Assembly: GCF_030269925.1 (NCBI RefSeq)
Contig: NC_085124.1
Location: forward strand, 12,772,001 to 12,836,000
Direction: 5' to 3'
Length of the DNA: 64,000 nucleotides
Origin: Bombyx mori
Taxonomy: Eukaryota > Arthropoda > Insecta > Lepidoptera > Bombycidae
Of the stretch, positions 11,201-22,401 are shown piece by piece (within the stretch, counting starts at the first letter, position 1; each line of letters begins with the position of its first letter). The position numbers and the translations under genes are program-made. Below the pieces are notes generated by a model, which was not told where the DNA came from, did not search any database, and was given only the letters and a program-made list of their open reading frames with translations.

Positions 11201-12107
11201 AATGTTTTCGGCGCAGAAATATTAAACTATAGAAGGGTTATTAGAAAGAAATCCTCTTTGGCTAAACAAAAGACTAGAGCGACTTCAACAAGACAAAATT
11301 AGAATATCACCAATGAAGTTTGAAGACAATTAACTATGCATTTTTATAGATAACTCAAAAACTATCGATCAGACCTCGATAAAAGAACGACACAAGAAGC
11401 ACCAGCTCTCAAATAAAAATGAAGTATCAAAACTGGTCCACCTAGAAATTTGTTTTCAGGTAACACACATAAAAAACAATGCAGTCCAACACGCAACCTC
11501 TTTTTTAAAGACGGTTAAAATGTTTGAAACTCTGTGAGGAATTGAATTCACGGTCAGTGAGCGTTAGCGCCACCATCGTCAGCCTCCGTCAAGAGTTTCG
11601 ATCGTTACAATACGGTATGGAATGGTTGTCTATGCTTCGCGGCAGAAATAGAAGAGTCGTGGGGAGTGGAAGGTTGCATTACGCCCTACCACCCCTAAAT
11701 TGCCAAAAGAGTGTCACAGAAGCTACACTCATTAGCAACTCGCGGCAAGTCGTTATAAGTTACCGAGACGTGCCGCAGTTGATTGACTCGTTCCGCTCCG
11801 ATACTAATTCGGATTTATTACTGAATCCTTCGACTCAGGGTTGGCCGTTATCGATTTTATTTGTGAATCGCGATTCCGTAAATTGGATACGTAAAAGTAT
11901 ATATATATATATACAAGGATACCTGTCTGGTTCTCTTTGTCCAGAACCGAGAAATGTAAAGTCAATAAATAACTTTTTTTTTACTTTTTTAATCACGCTC
12001 AAGTTAGCTATGTGTATTTCTATGAACGCCATTTTGGCTAATATTCAATATAAAATTTACACACTCATCAAAGTCGATGACAGTACCTTTAGGGAAGGCT
12101 TAAACGA
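11200..12107. other. Unclassified DNA with a long but unlikely open frame
   Basis: A 230-codon open frame starts at 11524 and ends at 12216 inside repeat D. Its product has no recognisable domain and it runs through a (TA)n tract at about 11899-11914. 11640-11700 holds a fragment resembling the SINE motif CGGCAGAAATAG. I do not treat the frame as a gene. Confidence 0.4.
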
Positions 12108-12265
12108 CGAAAGGAAGATCTTCCACCGAGCGGGTGATATTTGCTCGGTAGACCGACGGTCCAAATGTTGTTGTTCGGAACTTGTATATATGCGCTTTAT
12201 CTTGAAAATGTCGTAAGCCAGATTCAGGCATCTGTCAATTATCTTGCGTTGTATGATGGCTACCC
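12108..12265 (+). repeat. Repeat D copy
   Basis: Contains GAAGATCTTCCACCGAGCG, CTCGGTAGACCGACGG, the CTTATCTTGAAAATGTCGTAA-type segment and TATGATGGCTACC. The same order appears reversed at 60414-60572. Its class is unknown and no terminal repeats were found. Confidence 0.65.
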
Positions 12266-12404
12266 GCCACAGTACCTATACAACAATTTTATACCTTCGC
12301 TCTAACATCTTGATCAACGGGAAAAACAAATTAATTTTTTTTTTCAGTTTGCTATTTAGACGTATGTTTGCAAACAGATATGCTTTTTTGTGTAAAAAAA
12401 CTTA

Positions 12405-12560
12405 TGTACGGCCAGGATAAGGCACAGTCGCATTGCTCGATACGAATGCGCCGGGTATGTCTTATCCTTTAGGCCACGACGACTTTAATTGTCTTATCTA
12501 ATTAAACGATTATTTTATAACCAAGATAAGGTATTTGTGCCTCGCTCAATAAGCTTTTAA
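12405..12560. promoter_or_regulatory. Candidate regulatory island with clustered GATA motifs
   Basis: Four GATAAG/CTTATC motifs occur within about 130 bp (near 12415, 12466, 12492 and 12523), alongside a TAATTAAA homeodomain-type site. The block is single-copy in this window. The clustering is visible; function is inferred. Confidence 0.4.
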
Positions 12561-12645
12561 TTTTTTTGTTTTAAGGTACATACAATAGACTTTATAACGC
12601 AAATTCAGAGGACAGCTATTTATAAATAAAAAATCAGTTACGTTG

Positions 12646-12919
12646 TTTTTTGTTTAGGCTTATATAGTTGGACGAGCTCACAGCCCACCTGGTGCTAAGT
12701 GGTCACTGGAGCCCATAGATATCTACAAAGTAAATGCGCCACCCACCTGGAGATATAGTTCTAAGTTCTCAGGTATAGTTACAACGGCTGCCCCACCCTT
12801 CAAACCGAAACGCATTGCTGCTTCACGGCAGAAATAGGCAGGGTGGTGGTACCTACCCGTGCGGACTCACAAGAGGTCCTACCACCAGTAATTACGCAAA
12901 TTATAATTTTGCGGGTTTG
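12646..12919 (-). mobile_element. SINE (Bm1-type) body, tail and upstream part
   Basis: Runs from a diverged A-tail at 12646 through the body and into the ATTATAATTTTGCGGGTTTG segment that precedes the body in fuller copies. Truncated before the tRNA head. Confidence 0.82.
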
Positions 12920-13246
12920 CTTTGTGTGTGTGTTAATGCATGTTTGTATTTTGATTAACTTTAATAACAAATTCTGTATTGCAATTAAGGTCACAATTAA
13001 CAAGGTTAAATTTCGTTATCTGAACGAGATCGCTTTCAACTATAAGTCCGCCCGCTGTGCTTATATATTACATATTTTCTTTTCCCGAATGATTTCGGTG
13101 TCTCTAACAAAGCATACGAACGATTACTTACAATGTGTCTAAACTTAAATTTTAAACAAAAATGATACCTTTACTTTTTATGTTTTTTCGCGACTCGTAA
13201 ACTCAATTAAAAACCAATTTTAGTGTTTAATCTGATTTTTTTTTAT
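12920..13246. other. AT-rich DNA, nothing recognised
   Basis: No gene or repeat identified. Confidence 0.4.
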
Positions 13247-13281
13247 TATTATAATGTTATTTTTAACGTTTATGACCCAAT

Positions 13282-13434
13282 AAACGCTGGCTGGATGTGG
13301 TAAAGGCGGGTATGGAGGGGAATAACTTCACCCTGAAGGATGCCAACCAAGTAAAGTGGAGGAGTTTGGGTAGGAAAGCTGACCTTGGGACTAGACCGGG
13401 GAAACGCTAGAAAGAAGAAGAATAAGAAGAAGCA
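13282..13434 (+). pseudogene. RTE-clade LINE 3' end, first lineage
   Basis: Plus-strand translation from 13282 gives KRWLDVV, then VKWRSLGRKAD, ending PGKR-stop near 13410. This matches the C-terminal end of RTE-type reverse transcriptases (RWLD...VKWR..TRKAD). An AAG-rich tail follows at 13412-13434. Probable target duplication copies flank the composite at 13247-13272 and 13727-13748. All upstream domains are missing. Confidence 0.72.
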
Positions 13435-13716
13435 TCATCATCATTCACCTGTCCTTCTCCCAGTCACCTGGGGTCGGCGCAACATATTGTCACCTTCCAT
13501 ATTCCTCTATAATATATCATTTCTTCGCTCACTCCCTTCATACACATATTATTATCGTCTTTCACGCAAACCACCCATTTCATCTTAGTTTTACTTCTTC
13601 CTTTGTATCCTTCCACATTCATATTTAACACTCTCTTACCAACCTCATTTTCGTTTCGTCTCATCACATGTCCATACCGTCCCAAACGCGCTCTTCTCAA
13701 CTGCTTTGTCACAAGA
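13435..13716 (-). pseudogene. RTE-clade LINE 3' end, second lineage, nested
   Basis: The minus-strand frame at 13712-13464 encodes 82 residues including RARLGRYGHVMRRNE, VKDDNNMCMKGVSEEM and a CCADPR terminus. This matches the end of RTE-type polyproteins (RWYGHVMRR...CVKDDM...DRGVWK..TCCADPR). The ATGATG-type tail lies at 13435-13447. It sits within the AAG tail of the plus-strand RTE, so it inserted there later. Confidence 0.78.
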
Positions 13717-13749
13717 AGAAGAAGAATATTATGTTATTTTTGACGTTTT

Positions 13750-14360
13750 CTGACGTCTCAAATACTTTATAGTTTACGTAGTCATGTCGTGAGAGATGGC
13801 GACATACAAATGTGAGAAGATCGGTATTTTTAGGTATAATTTACAACTTATTTATACAGTTTTTAGTTGGTTCACACTAGCACACTAGGTATGTTTTAAA
13901 AAGAAGATGAATGTCAATGTCAGGTTCCGGTTGTCATTACGATGTGACAAGTGTTTTTTTTTTAATACGCTTTTATTAGCTTCAGACGTAGGTATGTATG
14001 TTAGTATGTAACGGAATCTTTGAACATGATTTTGACCCCCTTCAAAACGTCGGATTAACTCGAAATTTGGCATACGTATTAAGGACCGATGATAATTAAA
14101 TATTAAAAAAATATATATTGAAAAAATTTAAATTCAACTAAAAAATTAAAAATAAACAATAGTTTAAAAAAACTAAAAAAATACGCTTTTATAGAAAATC
14201 CAACTAAAAAATTGAAAATAAATTTTAATAAATTTGAATTAAAAATAGTGTAAGAAAAAATGATTTTATTGTAAAAAAAAGCGTGGGTTGCCTTTCAGGA
14301 TATGATCAAAATAACCCTTCTAGTCATATCTATAAATTGATTGATTGATTGATTAATTGG
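13750..14360. other. AT-rich DNA with A-rich near-repeats
   Basis: 13958-14090 looks like an interspersed repeat (starting near CTTTTATTAGCTTCAGACG) that I cannot name; it has one copy here. 14100-14280 repeats the words CAACTAAAAAATT and AATAAA. A (TTGA)n tract at 14337-14356 abuts the next LINE tail. Confidence 0.35.
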
Positions 14361-14469
14361 TAGGCAGCGGCTTTGCTCTGCTCCTGGCATTGCTGAAGTC
14401 CACGGGCGACGGTAACCACTCACCATCAGGTGGGCCGTGTGTTCGTCTGCCTACAACGGCAATAAAAAT
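14361..14469 (+). mobile_element. LINE-C 3' tail
   Basis: Starts TAGGCAGCGGCTTTGCTCTG and ends CAACGGCAATAAAAA. Only the last 110 bp or so are present, the usual extent in this window. Confidence 0.75.
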
Positions 14470-14740
14470 AGCCACTGCTCGCCTGTAATATAACTGTTTT
14501 CAATCGACAAATCAAGGCTGTCGAGAGCTTCTCGCTTCTAGGCTTGCATGCATAAATAGTTCGCATATGTTAAGAGCAAGGAAGACGCCATTATAATAAA
14601 ACCTGCACCGGCAATGTCATATATTCAAGCCATTACCGAATAGATAATAAACATCAGCAGATTATTTCGAAAAGAAAGTTTATATTTCAATGACAAGCGC
14701 TTTTTTTTGTTCTGAAATGTAAGCTAATAAGAAAACATTA
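14470..14740. other. AT-rich DNA, nothing recognised
   Basis: No gene or repeat identified. Confidence 0.35.
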
Positions 14741-14879
14741 CTGTTTTAGTCGTCACAAAGTCTTGTGTAATTAGAACTTTCAAATTTAAACTGTAGGCTT
14801 AGGAACTTTGTTTTAGTTGTCACAGCGCCTTGAATAATTAGAACTATCACTCAAATTTAAACTGCAGTCTTAGAAAGTA
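14741..14879. repeat. Two-unit tandem duplication (about 70 bp)
   Basis: Two units share the words TGTTTTAGT, GTCACA, AATTAGAACT and CAAATTTAAACTG in the same order (14741-14808 and 14809-14879). A Helitron starts directly after the second unit. Confidence 0.75.
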
Positions 14880-15133
14880 CTAGCTGTACCCGTCCGCTTC
14901 GCTGCGCATTTAAAATTAACATTATTAAATATTTCTCATCCCCACAAAGATTCTCATCATTAACGCGCCCGTACCTGGTGTAGGGAGTCTAACACCCATA
15001 TAAATATTAGCCTATCCATCAAGTACATGTATTTTCAACACGGATACCAAGTTTCAAGTCAATCGGATGCACGGTTCAGCAGTTATAACGGAACATCCGT
15101 AAAAACCACTGTAGATTTATATATTAGTGTAGA
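14880..15133 (-). mobile_element. Non-autonomous Helitron, family H3, copy 1
   Basis: On the minus strand it begins TCTACACTAATATATAAATC and ends CTAG, with A and T flanks. The 3' end carries GCAGCGAAGCGGACGGG. About 254 bp and closely similar to copies at 26873 and 27376. Confidence 0.85.
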
Positions 15134-15139
15134 TTAGTA

Positions 15140-15600
15140 GTTTATTGTTTAGGGATGACTGTAGTATTGAGTTCAATGTTGCTTCTGTATCGTTTCGCGA
15201 TTGCGACAACCATAGCAACGATGAATAGGGTGTGTTATCATAGTTGCGCCGGTCCGTGTCATCCCTGAGGCGAGGCCGCGGGGCGCGCGTGCCTCCGTGA
15301 CTTTCGACCGCGATACTCGCACAAATCATTTTATATCATTACGTATTTTGACGATACCGCCATTGAATGCTGCGTTTTAAATATCGGAACGTGCAAACGA
15401 TGGCAATCAACTCATCGCGGAGCCAACGGCTCATAATAATATGATTTATTCTGGATCGTGCTCGTAAAGAATGCATCAATTTTAATAATTGTGACGCGAA
15501 ATGGTATTGTTTCATATAGCTTACACAAATGAGCAGGCGTAATGTATGATGCGGTTGTGGAAATTGCGACAAGAGATAAATTGGAACGTATTGTGACTTC
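15140..15600. promoter_or_regulatory. Candidate conserved noncoding island 3
   Basis: CpG-rich single-copy block; 15240-15320 is especially GC-rich. It contains TAATAATATGATTTATT and several CGCGA words. Open frames here lack protein features. It lies between transposon clusters that have not interrupted it. Confidence 0.35.
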
Positions 15601-15619
15601 GTGACTACTTAAGACTACA

Positions 15620-15987
15620 TTACTGGTGGTAGGACGTCTTATGAGTCCGCGCGGGTAGGTACCACCACCCTGCCTATTTCTGCCGTGAAGCAGTAATGCG
15701 TTTCGGTTTGAAGGCTGAGGCAGCCGTTATACTGTAAAAGGTGACACCTTAGAACTATATCTCAAGGTACGTTTTTTTTTATTGCCCTTGTAGGCAGACG
15801 GGCATACGGCTCACCTGATGGTGAGTGGTTACCGTTGCCGATGCACTTCAGCAATGCCAGGGGCAGAGCCAAGCCGCTGCCTACAGGAGGCGGCATTTAT
15901 GTTGTAGATGTCTATGGGCTCCGGTAACCACTTCACACCAGATGGACCATGAGCTCCTCCACCAATCTAAGAAAAAGATAAAAAAAC
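15620..15987 (+). mobile_element. SINE (Bm1-type) interrupted by a LINE tail
   Basis: The SINE body runs to CTCAAGGTAC at 15770 and resumes at about 15886 with GGCGGCATTTATGTTG, ending CCAATCTAAG plus an A-rich tail. The 115 bp in between is a LINE-C tail in opposite orientation. Confidence 0.85.
15771..15885 (-). mobile_element. LINE-C 3' tail nested in a SINE
   Basis: Minus-strand copy with its A-tail (T-run at 15772) and ending with the TAGGCAGCGGCTTGGCTC start. It interrupts the SINE at 15620-15987. Confidence 0.85.
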
Positions 15988-16324
15988 ATAGGTACTATTA
16001 GATTGATACTGCTGATTTCTATATCTACCTATTCAATAAAAGTTCGATTTGATAAGTCTCTTTGTACGTGGAGAGAGACTGACGCTTTATTAACTATGTT
16101 AATTGTGTTTTAATTGACTTGTATTTATTCACATTGGGTAACGCTCCAAATTTTCTGTTGAAATAAAAAAAATACATATATATTAATAATAGTTAATTCA
16201 AATTCAAATCGCGGACCGTTAGATCGTAATAGGGTGCATTGTTCGATATTGCAATAGTGAGACACAGTGTAAATATAGCAGTATATAAATATATATATCT
16301 TGGCATATATAAAAAAGGATAGTT
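15988..16324. other. AT-rich DNA, nothing recognised
   Basis: No gene or repeat identified. Confidence 0.35.
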
Positions 16325-16462
16325 TTATTGCGTGAAAGACGATATGGGTAAGAGGGAAGGGAGCGAAGAAATGGTATATGATAGAGGAGTATGGAAGGAA
16401 AAGACATGTTTCACCGACCCCAGGTGACTGAGAGGAGGGCAGGAAAATTATGATGATGATAA
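16325..16462 (+). pseudogene. RTE-clade LINE 3' end
   Basis: Plus strand from 16330 translates CVKDDMGKREGSEEMVYDRG, then VWKEKTCFTDPR-stop, the same RTE C-terminus as at 13464. A TGATGATGAT tail follows at 16450-16460. 5'-truncated to the last 35 codons or so. Confidence 0.78.
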
Positions 16463-16820
16463 ATAGTTTGGGTGTCTGTTATTTGTGATGAATTTTATGG
16501 TTTTTGTCTCGTTAAAACTACTTTTACAGTTAATTGCGTGTTCGTGTGTAATTTTAAGCGAGTTTTAATGTTTTTTTTTTTTTTATATATCATACGCAAA
16601 TAAGTGAAATTAGCTGTTTTTCTGTAGCCACTATAAAGTTTTGTGTAAGCTCACGAAGCGATTGGCTGCACATCTGTATTCAGATTAAAATTTTGTTTAT
16701 ATATTCTTAATTCATAATATTGATAAAGCGAAAATTCAATTACGAAATAAAAAAACCCATTACAAATCATAATGACTTGTCGTCTTTTTAGGTCACAATC
16801 GCGTCGTAAATGTACCTATA

Positions 16821-17698
16821 TCGTCTTTTCGCATTAAAAGTATACAATTTCCAAAAATATTCGAAACTGAGTTAAAATGCGGAATCATTTGGTATCACAG
16901 TATTTTTCTCATAAATACTGTCAAAAAAGCGTTGTTTAGTTTTAGTTTACATAGGTAAACTAAAAAAAAAACTGCATGCGTACAAAGTACACATGTCAGA
17001 AATGAAACTTTTTTGGCGAACTAATTTACAAGTCTTGCTTATATTTATACAAATCTAAAACTTTAGATTTTCGAGATTTAGAGGAAGGGAAAAAGGAAGA
17101 TATGTTCCCGCCAAAAGTCTGTCAAATGTCAATCTCAAACCTCAGTGTTGACAGTCACATTATGTTTAGATTTCTAAATTGTAAATGACTAATATTTTGC
17201 CAATTGAATTGACTAATTTAATTTCATGCTATTTGATTAATGTTCTAAATTCTTTCCTTTTCATTTCAATTCCTATTAACATTTTTCACAAAAAAAATAT
17301 AAAATATTAGGCTGTATGGTATGATACATTTGCCTTTCCAGTTGGAAAAATACAACAACTACTACTACTGACATTTGACAAGTACTTAATTTCAATAGTA
17401 GTTTGATGTCACTTCCGTTGCATACCTGCGTGACGTTTTGTAAAAATTTTACCCTCATACGCCTAAAGAAGTTTCACTTCAAAAACTAAAACTAAACTTT
17501 GTAAATAGGTTTTGACTCCTATTAACAAAATCAATACATAATTTTATCTTACTTTAAAAGACATAATGTAACTGGTAAAAAATAAAAAAATGTTGCAAAG
17601 ATGTTTAATATTAAAAATATCACATGTTAAACCTTTAAAAGACTCTCCTGTAAAATTAATAAGTTTTGAGATTATACAGTTTTAATGCGAGAAGACGA
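16821..17698. mobile_element. TIR DNA transposon, longer copy (MITE family M1)
   Basis: Terminal inverted repeats: TCGTCTTTTCGCATTAAAA at the left, and a right end whose complement is TCGTCTTCTCGCATTAAAA. Both ends abut TATA, consistent with a TA or TATA target. 878 bp with no transposase frame. A shortened relative lies at 36237-36584, sharing both ends but lacking much of the middle. An internal palindrome lies near 16940-16966. Confidence 0.8.
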
Positions 17699-17869
17699 TA
17701 TAGCTTTCTGCCTCATTCGGTTGCAAATAAATCGCATAGAAAGAGTTTGTAAGTTGTTATTCGTCATATCTTGCACGTAATGCACTACGGCAATCTTTTT
17801 AAGCTTTTTGGGCTCTGAGTTCGGTCGCCAATCTTCGCTGCTAAAATGTAACGTACTAACTGTAATATA

Positions 17870-18150
17870 ATTACTCTATTAACAAGTTACCGACGGCTCG
17901 ACGCGGCCGCATATACTCTTGGGGCGACGGGCCTTCAATGCCCAATCAATTTAATTAGGGTTTCCCGCCGGTTTAACGTTTAATTTTGAAATCAGAACAC
18001 GTTGGGAGCCAATGGCCAAGCCGCGGTAACGTTCCGCCGTCGTGATTGGCCGAAACTACCGCTTTGCCGACTAATTATTGGCCGTCGTAAAACAATAGCC
18101 CGGTTCGATTTTCGAACTCGCTAATATGGCCGACCCGGTGAATGACTATT
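17870..18150. promoter_or_regulatory. Candidate conserved noncoding island 4
   Basis: A GC-rich single-copy block containing two homeodomain core sites (TTTAATTAGG near 17953 and CTAATTATTGG near 18070), CCAAT/ATTGG boxes, and Sox-like ATTGTT/AACAAT words. The TAATTA cores fit binding by homeodomains such as Vsx itself, so autoregulation is possible but untested. Confidence 0.42.
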
Positions 18151-18630
18151 GTTTTAAAGTTTTATTTCCAGTTGTAATGGCGTCGTGTTGTTAAATGGTC
18201 GTTAGTTTTTTTTTCTAGTTTATTTTGTGTACTTTTAAATTGATAGTGGATAACGAGGTAAGAAATGTTAATTAGCCAAACTATTAAGATAATTCAAATG
18301 TTCTGCGATGTACATATACTTATAATATGATTATAGAAAAAATACTCATACAATCTATTCGTTTATTTCTATATATTAATTACGCTACTTAAATTTAAAT
18401 ACAGAAATTAAAATGAATCTGTAAGTTATGTTTTTCTGTCGTTTTCAATGTGTAATTGATATTCTAGATCACGAGTGGAATGTCTAAATCCTGCTAGCAT
18501 CTTCACATAAACTATCTTACAGATTATTGGTTGGGTCACGTCATGTTTTGACTAAAAATATCGTCAAAAATAGTCAGTACATATACCTAGTACATAAGTA
18601 CACATAATTTATTTCTTAATAAATTATTTT
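18151..18630. other. AT-rich DNA, nothing recognised
   Basis: No gene or repeat identified. Confidence 0.35.
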
Positions 18631-18878
18631 ACTAGTGGCAGGACCTCTTGTGAGTCCGCGCGGGTGGGTACCAACACCCTGCCTATTTCTGCCATGCAGC
18701 AGTAATGCGTTTCGGTTTGAAGGTTGGGGCAGCCGCTGTAACTATTCTTGAGATCTTAGAACTTATATCTCAAGGTGGGTGGCGCATTTACGTTGTAGAT
18801 GTCTATGGGCTCCAGTAACCACTTAACACCAGGTGGGCTGTGAGCTCGTCCACCCATCTAAGCAATAAATAAAAAAAA
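18631..18878 (+). mobile_element. SINE (Bm1-type) body and tail
   Basis: Runs from the ACTAGTGGCAGGACC start to AAGCAATAAATAAAAAAAA. Head missing. Confidence 0.85.
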
Positions 18879-19073
18879 TGAACCCATGTAGCTCTCTGTA
18901 TGAAGCATCAATTTTATTTATCATAAGCATCGTTGTTAATATAGTAATTACGACATTGTTGATAATTAATTGTGATTTAACCAATCTGCTTAGACGTAAC
19001 GTTGAATAACTTTTTATTGATAATATTTGTAACTTTTAATATAATAATGTAATATTTTATATTTGTAACTAAA

Positions 19074-19195
19074 CTTGAGACCTTAGAAGGGTGGGTGGCG
19101 CATTTACGTTGTGGATGTCTATGGGCTCCAGTAACCGCTTAACATCAGGTGGGCTGTGAGCTCTTCCACCCATCTAATCAATAAAAAAAAAAAAA
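19074..19195 (+). mobile_element. SINE (Bm1-type), 5'-truncated
   Basis: Begins near CTTGAGACCTTAGAA and ends CTAATCAATA with a long A-run to 19195. Confidence 0.82.
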
Positions 19196-19267
19196 CGTGC
19201 ATATTTTTAATGTAGGTACCTGTCGAATGAACATTATCAGAGATGTAGACTTGATTTTTTTAAATAT

Positions 19268-19461
19268 ACTAACTTTTAAACGCGGCTTCGCCCGCGTATT
19301 CAAGCGCACGTGCCACGAAATATTTCTACATATAACACAGTTTCCCGTGCGCATACGCCAGTCTCATAAAACTGCTTAAAAAATAATGTTAATTCGTTTC
19401 AACGTAAAAAAGGACCAACAAATAAACAAACACATTTTTAAATTTATAACACTGGCATGGA
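19268..19461 (-). mobile_element. Decayed Helitron
   Basis: On the minus strand the start resembles TCCATACTAATATTATAAAT followed by GTGTTTGTTTGTTGG, and the other end has the GC hairpin CGCGGCTTCGCCCGCG beside a mutated CTAG (CTAA). Both ends are diverged. Confidence 0.5.
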
Positions 19462-19850
19462 TTGCAAAACAAGCAATTTACGTACCTACATAATTTTAAA
19501 AGCGTTGAAATCATCTTAGGAATCTATTAACGATTTGTAAGTATGTCTTTAATAAGGTAAACAGATCAAAATATTTAATAATCGCTATCGTCATTTCTGT
19601 CAATACATCGTTAATAGGCTGCTAAATATGAGCGTTTGTGAGCACGCTTCGCTTCGGCTCAGTTAGTCGCCTAGCATTCCGATTTCCGTGTCTGATGAAC
19701 GTAGACCTAATTACTTATGGAATAATCTAGAAAGTTCGTAGTCAATACCTCATAAAAGAAACACAATATCTACCTGTTTAAATATGTTTTTGTTTGTTTT
19801 TTACAACACTAGCATATGTAAGTGTATATAACATATGCAAATAATGAATA

Positions 19851-20265
19851 CTAGTGGTCGCCCAGTAGTCGAAATTCGACTATGATTAATAATTTAAATT
19901 ATAAGTTTGAACATTATTAAGGTTCTATTGTCAAAGACTTTACTTCTATAATCACAGAATTCGGCAAGACTACAACACTACAGACGAATAATATTAAATT
20001 AAATACTAATTTATTCTCAATTGGACCACAGACTTCAATAATAAACAAGTGGGTATATATGTGTGTGTGTGTCAAATACATAGTGTGTGTAATATTTTAT
20101 TTATTGATTTAAAGTACTTTTTATGCATTATTAAAAAAAACATTGCATTCTACACTCCTTCTCTATATTCTCTATAAGTGTGGGAAATGTCATACTCCTC
20201 CGTCCGCGCAATTTTCGTAAAAAGGGTTACAAAGTTTTTGTTTCGCGTATTAATATAGGTATAGA
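19851..20265 (-). mobile_element. Non-autonomous Helitron, family H1, copy 4
   Basis: CTAG at 19851 with the AGTCGAAATTCGACT palindrome just inside. The 5' end at 20265 reads TCTATACCTATATTAATACG, slightly diverged. A and T flanks are intact. Confidence 0.83.
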
Positions 20266-21321
20266 TTAAGCGCACTAGATCATTGAAATAGTGTAATTAG
20301 ATACACATTAGTGTCAGATTTTGCTCTTGTTATCACGAAACAATGACCGGTTCCTGTATAATTTGGTGGGAAAAACTTTTTTAGAAAGAGTTTTGGTTCA
20401 TATTAATGTTTTATTTAAATTAAGACTTTAAGACTACCTAAACTTTCTTAGTTTTTGCGATTCGCGGATAGTTTTAATATATTTTGGACGTTCAAAACTA
20501 TTTACAGCTTTTGTGTTCACACACGAACTAAGGTCTTATTCTTTCAATATTGTACTGAAATTCAATATTGAACTGGGCTATATATTGGCAGTACAACATG
20601 AGCACGCACGATGAGGTACCATAATTTAGTCTATTACTGCCACAAAGCAGTCTTTGTTGAAAATACGTAACAGTCGTTAGACAATAGATATGAGTCTGCA
20701 GTTTCCTGTCTCGAGATACACGGAGGTATTCACAAAGTGTAGTCCATGGGCTCCGGTAGCCACACAGAGATTACAATAAAACAATATAGTGATTTGAAAA
20801 AAGTTTCACCAAGATCTCGGTTGGCGAAAAAAAAATTGAAATTCATTGAAATGTTATACTATATGTGCATCAAAAATTAAAACACTCTTTTTAGTTCTTT
20901 AATAAAAAATAAAGTCATGAAAGAGTACTTTTTTTTAAATAAAATAAAATGAAGTTTTTGGACAGCCCTGACACCCCTCCACGACCGGCCACGCCCCGCA
21001 ACTTAGGTTTTTTAATCAACCGCCCTCTGTCATTAGTGTACCGCATAATGGAACGTACAGACATACAAAATATTACGTATATGTATTATCCTTAATGCGA
21101 TACCGAATTAATTAATATCGATACATAGGGTCTTCTAACGTTATCTTCAGGTACATCGTTCAGTGGGAAGGTTGTATGCAAACTGTAACACGATGCATTC
21201 CACAAGCGACGATAAAAAAAAGTTTGTCGTTTAAAAACGAAAAATTCATGCTTAAATAGCAAACCAAGTAACAATCAATTTTATCTTGTAGATACTAGTC
21301 AGTATATTAGAGCATTCTGAA
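20266..21321. other. AT-rich DNA, mostly unclassified
   Basis: 20590-20770 contains words resembling a decayed SINE (ATGGGCTCCGGTAGCCAC). 20950-21010 is GC-richer (CACCCCTCCACGACCGGCC). No gene is supported. Confidence 0.3.
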
Positions 21322-21663
21322 TACCATAAACAGTCGACGTCGCCCTAAGCACGTCATTACGGATCCTCTCGGTCCATTAACGATGCTTTTAGGTACCACG
21401 AGCACCGATCACCGTCCTCGCCGAACCCGTTTGCGACGAAGGGCTCGACGAGCGAATTGATCCATAGACACAGTCCACTGAGTTTCTCGCCGGATCCTCT
21501 CAGTGGGTCGCGTTTCCGATCCGGTGGTAGATTCAGCGGAGCACTGCTCTTGCTAGGGCCAGTGTTAGCAACACTCTGGCTTGAGCCCCGTGAGCTTACC
21601 TACACGTCAAAGAGAAGCTGAAATAGCCTCCAAGGCTATCAGCATAGGTGGAGAAAAAAAAAA
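21322..21663 (+). mobile_element. Repeat B, B1 subfamily, long copy
   Basis: Starts near CAGTCGACGTCGCCC and continues through GACGAAGGGCTCGACGAG, the core, and the B1 tail to an A-run at 21654-21663. It gives a good view of the ordered segments. Confidence 0.78.
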
Positions 21664-22148
21664 CAACATTATTATCATCCTTGATGCTTATCCAAATTTT
21701 CAAGTTAATGGAACATCTTAAAGTCTGTGATAATGACGTTCAAATATTCCGGAAATCGATACTTAAATGGATGTACCTACATACCGTGCTATATATAGTA
21801 TAATAGCGTATAAAAAATGAAGTGGTTTTAATTTTTTTGTGATACATGGCGCCACCTTATCTTGAGTCGTTGGCTGGAATTTTCTTCACTATCTCCTACT
21901 TTCAAACCAGGATGGATATACCTACATAGTATCTACCTCGTCATCAATGTCAAATAAAGGCGCGAAATTTCGTCTAAATATTTAGTGCGAAACTTTTGAT
22001 ACAGATTATATACAAAGATCCAATTTTTTTTAATCCTTCTTAACGTAGTGTATACGTTTGCTTTAAGTCTCAAGATTTTTGTTTCATTAATTGTTAATTG
22101 AATAGATTTGATAAGCGATCAGGAAATTAGTGTAGCGTGAAAATAGAT
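21664..22148. other. AT-rich DNA, nothing recognised
   Basis: No gene or repeat identified. Confidence 0.35.
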
Positions 22149-22401
22149 TTTATTTTTATTTTTTTATTGCATGTATGTGTGGACGAGCTCACAGCCCACC
22201 TGGTGTTAAGTGGTTACTGGAGCCCATAGACATCTACAACGTAAATGCGCCACACACCTTGAGATATAAGTTCTAAGGTCTCAGTATAGTTACAACGGCT
22301 GCCCCACCCTTCAAACCGAAACGCATTACTGCTTCACGGCAGAAATAGGCAGGGTGGTGATACCCACCCGTGCGGACTCACAAGAGGTCCTACCACCAGT
22401 A
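22149..22401 (-). mobile_element. SINE (Bm1-type) body and tail
   Basis: Full body from the A-tail (T-run) at 22149 to CCACCAGTA. Head missing. Confidence 0.86.

Noticed and set aside
11524..12216. A 230-codon open frame on the + strand
   Set aside because: It runs through a TA microsatellite and repeat D, has no recognisable domain, and lacks splice or promoter context.
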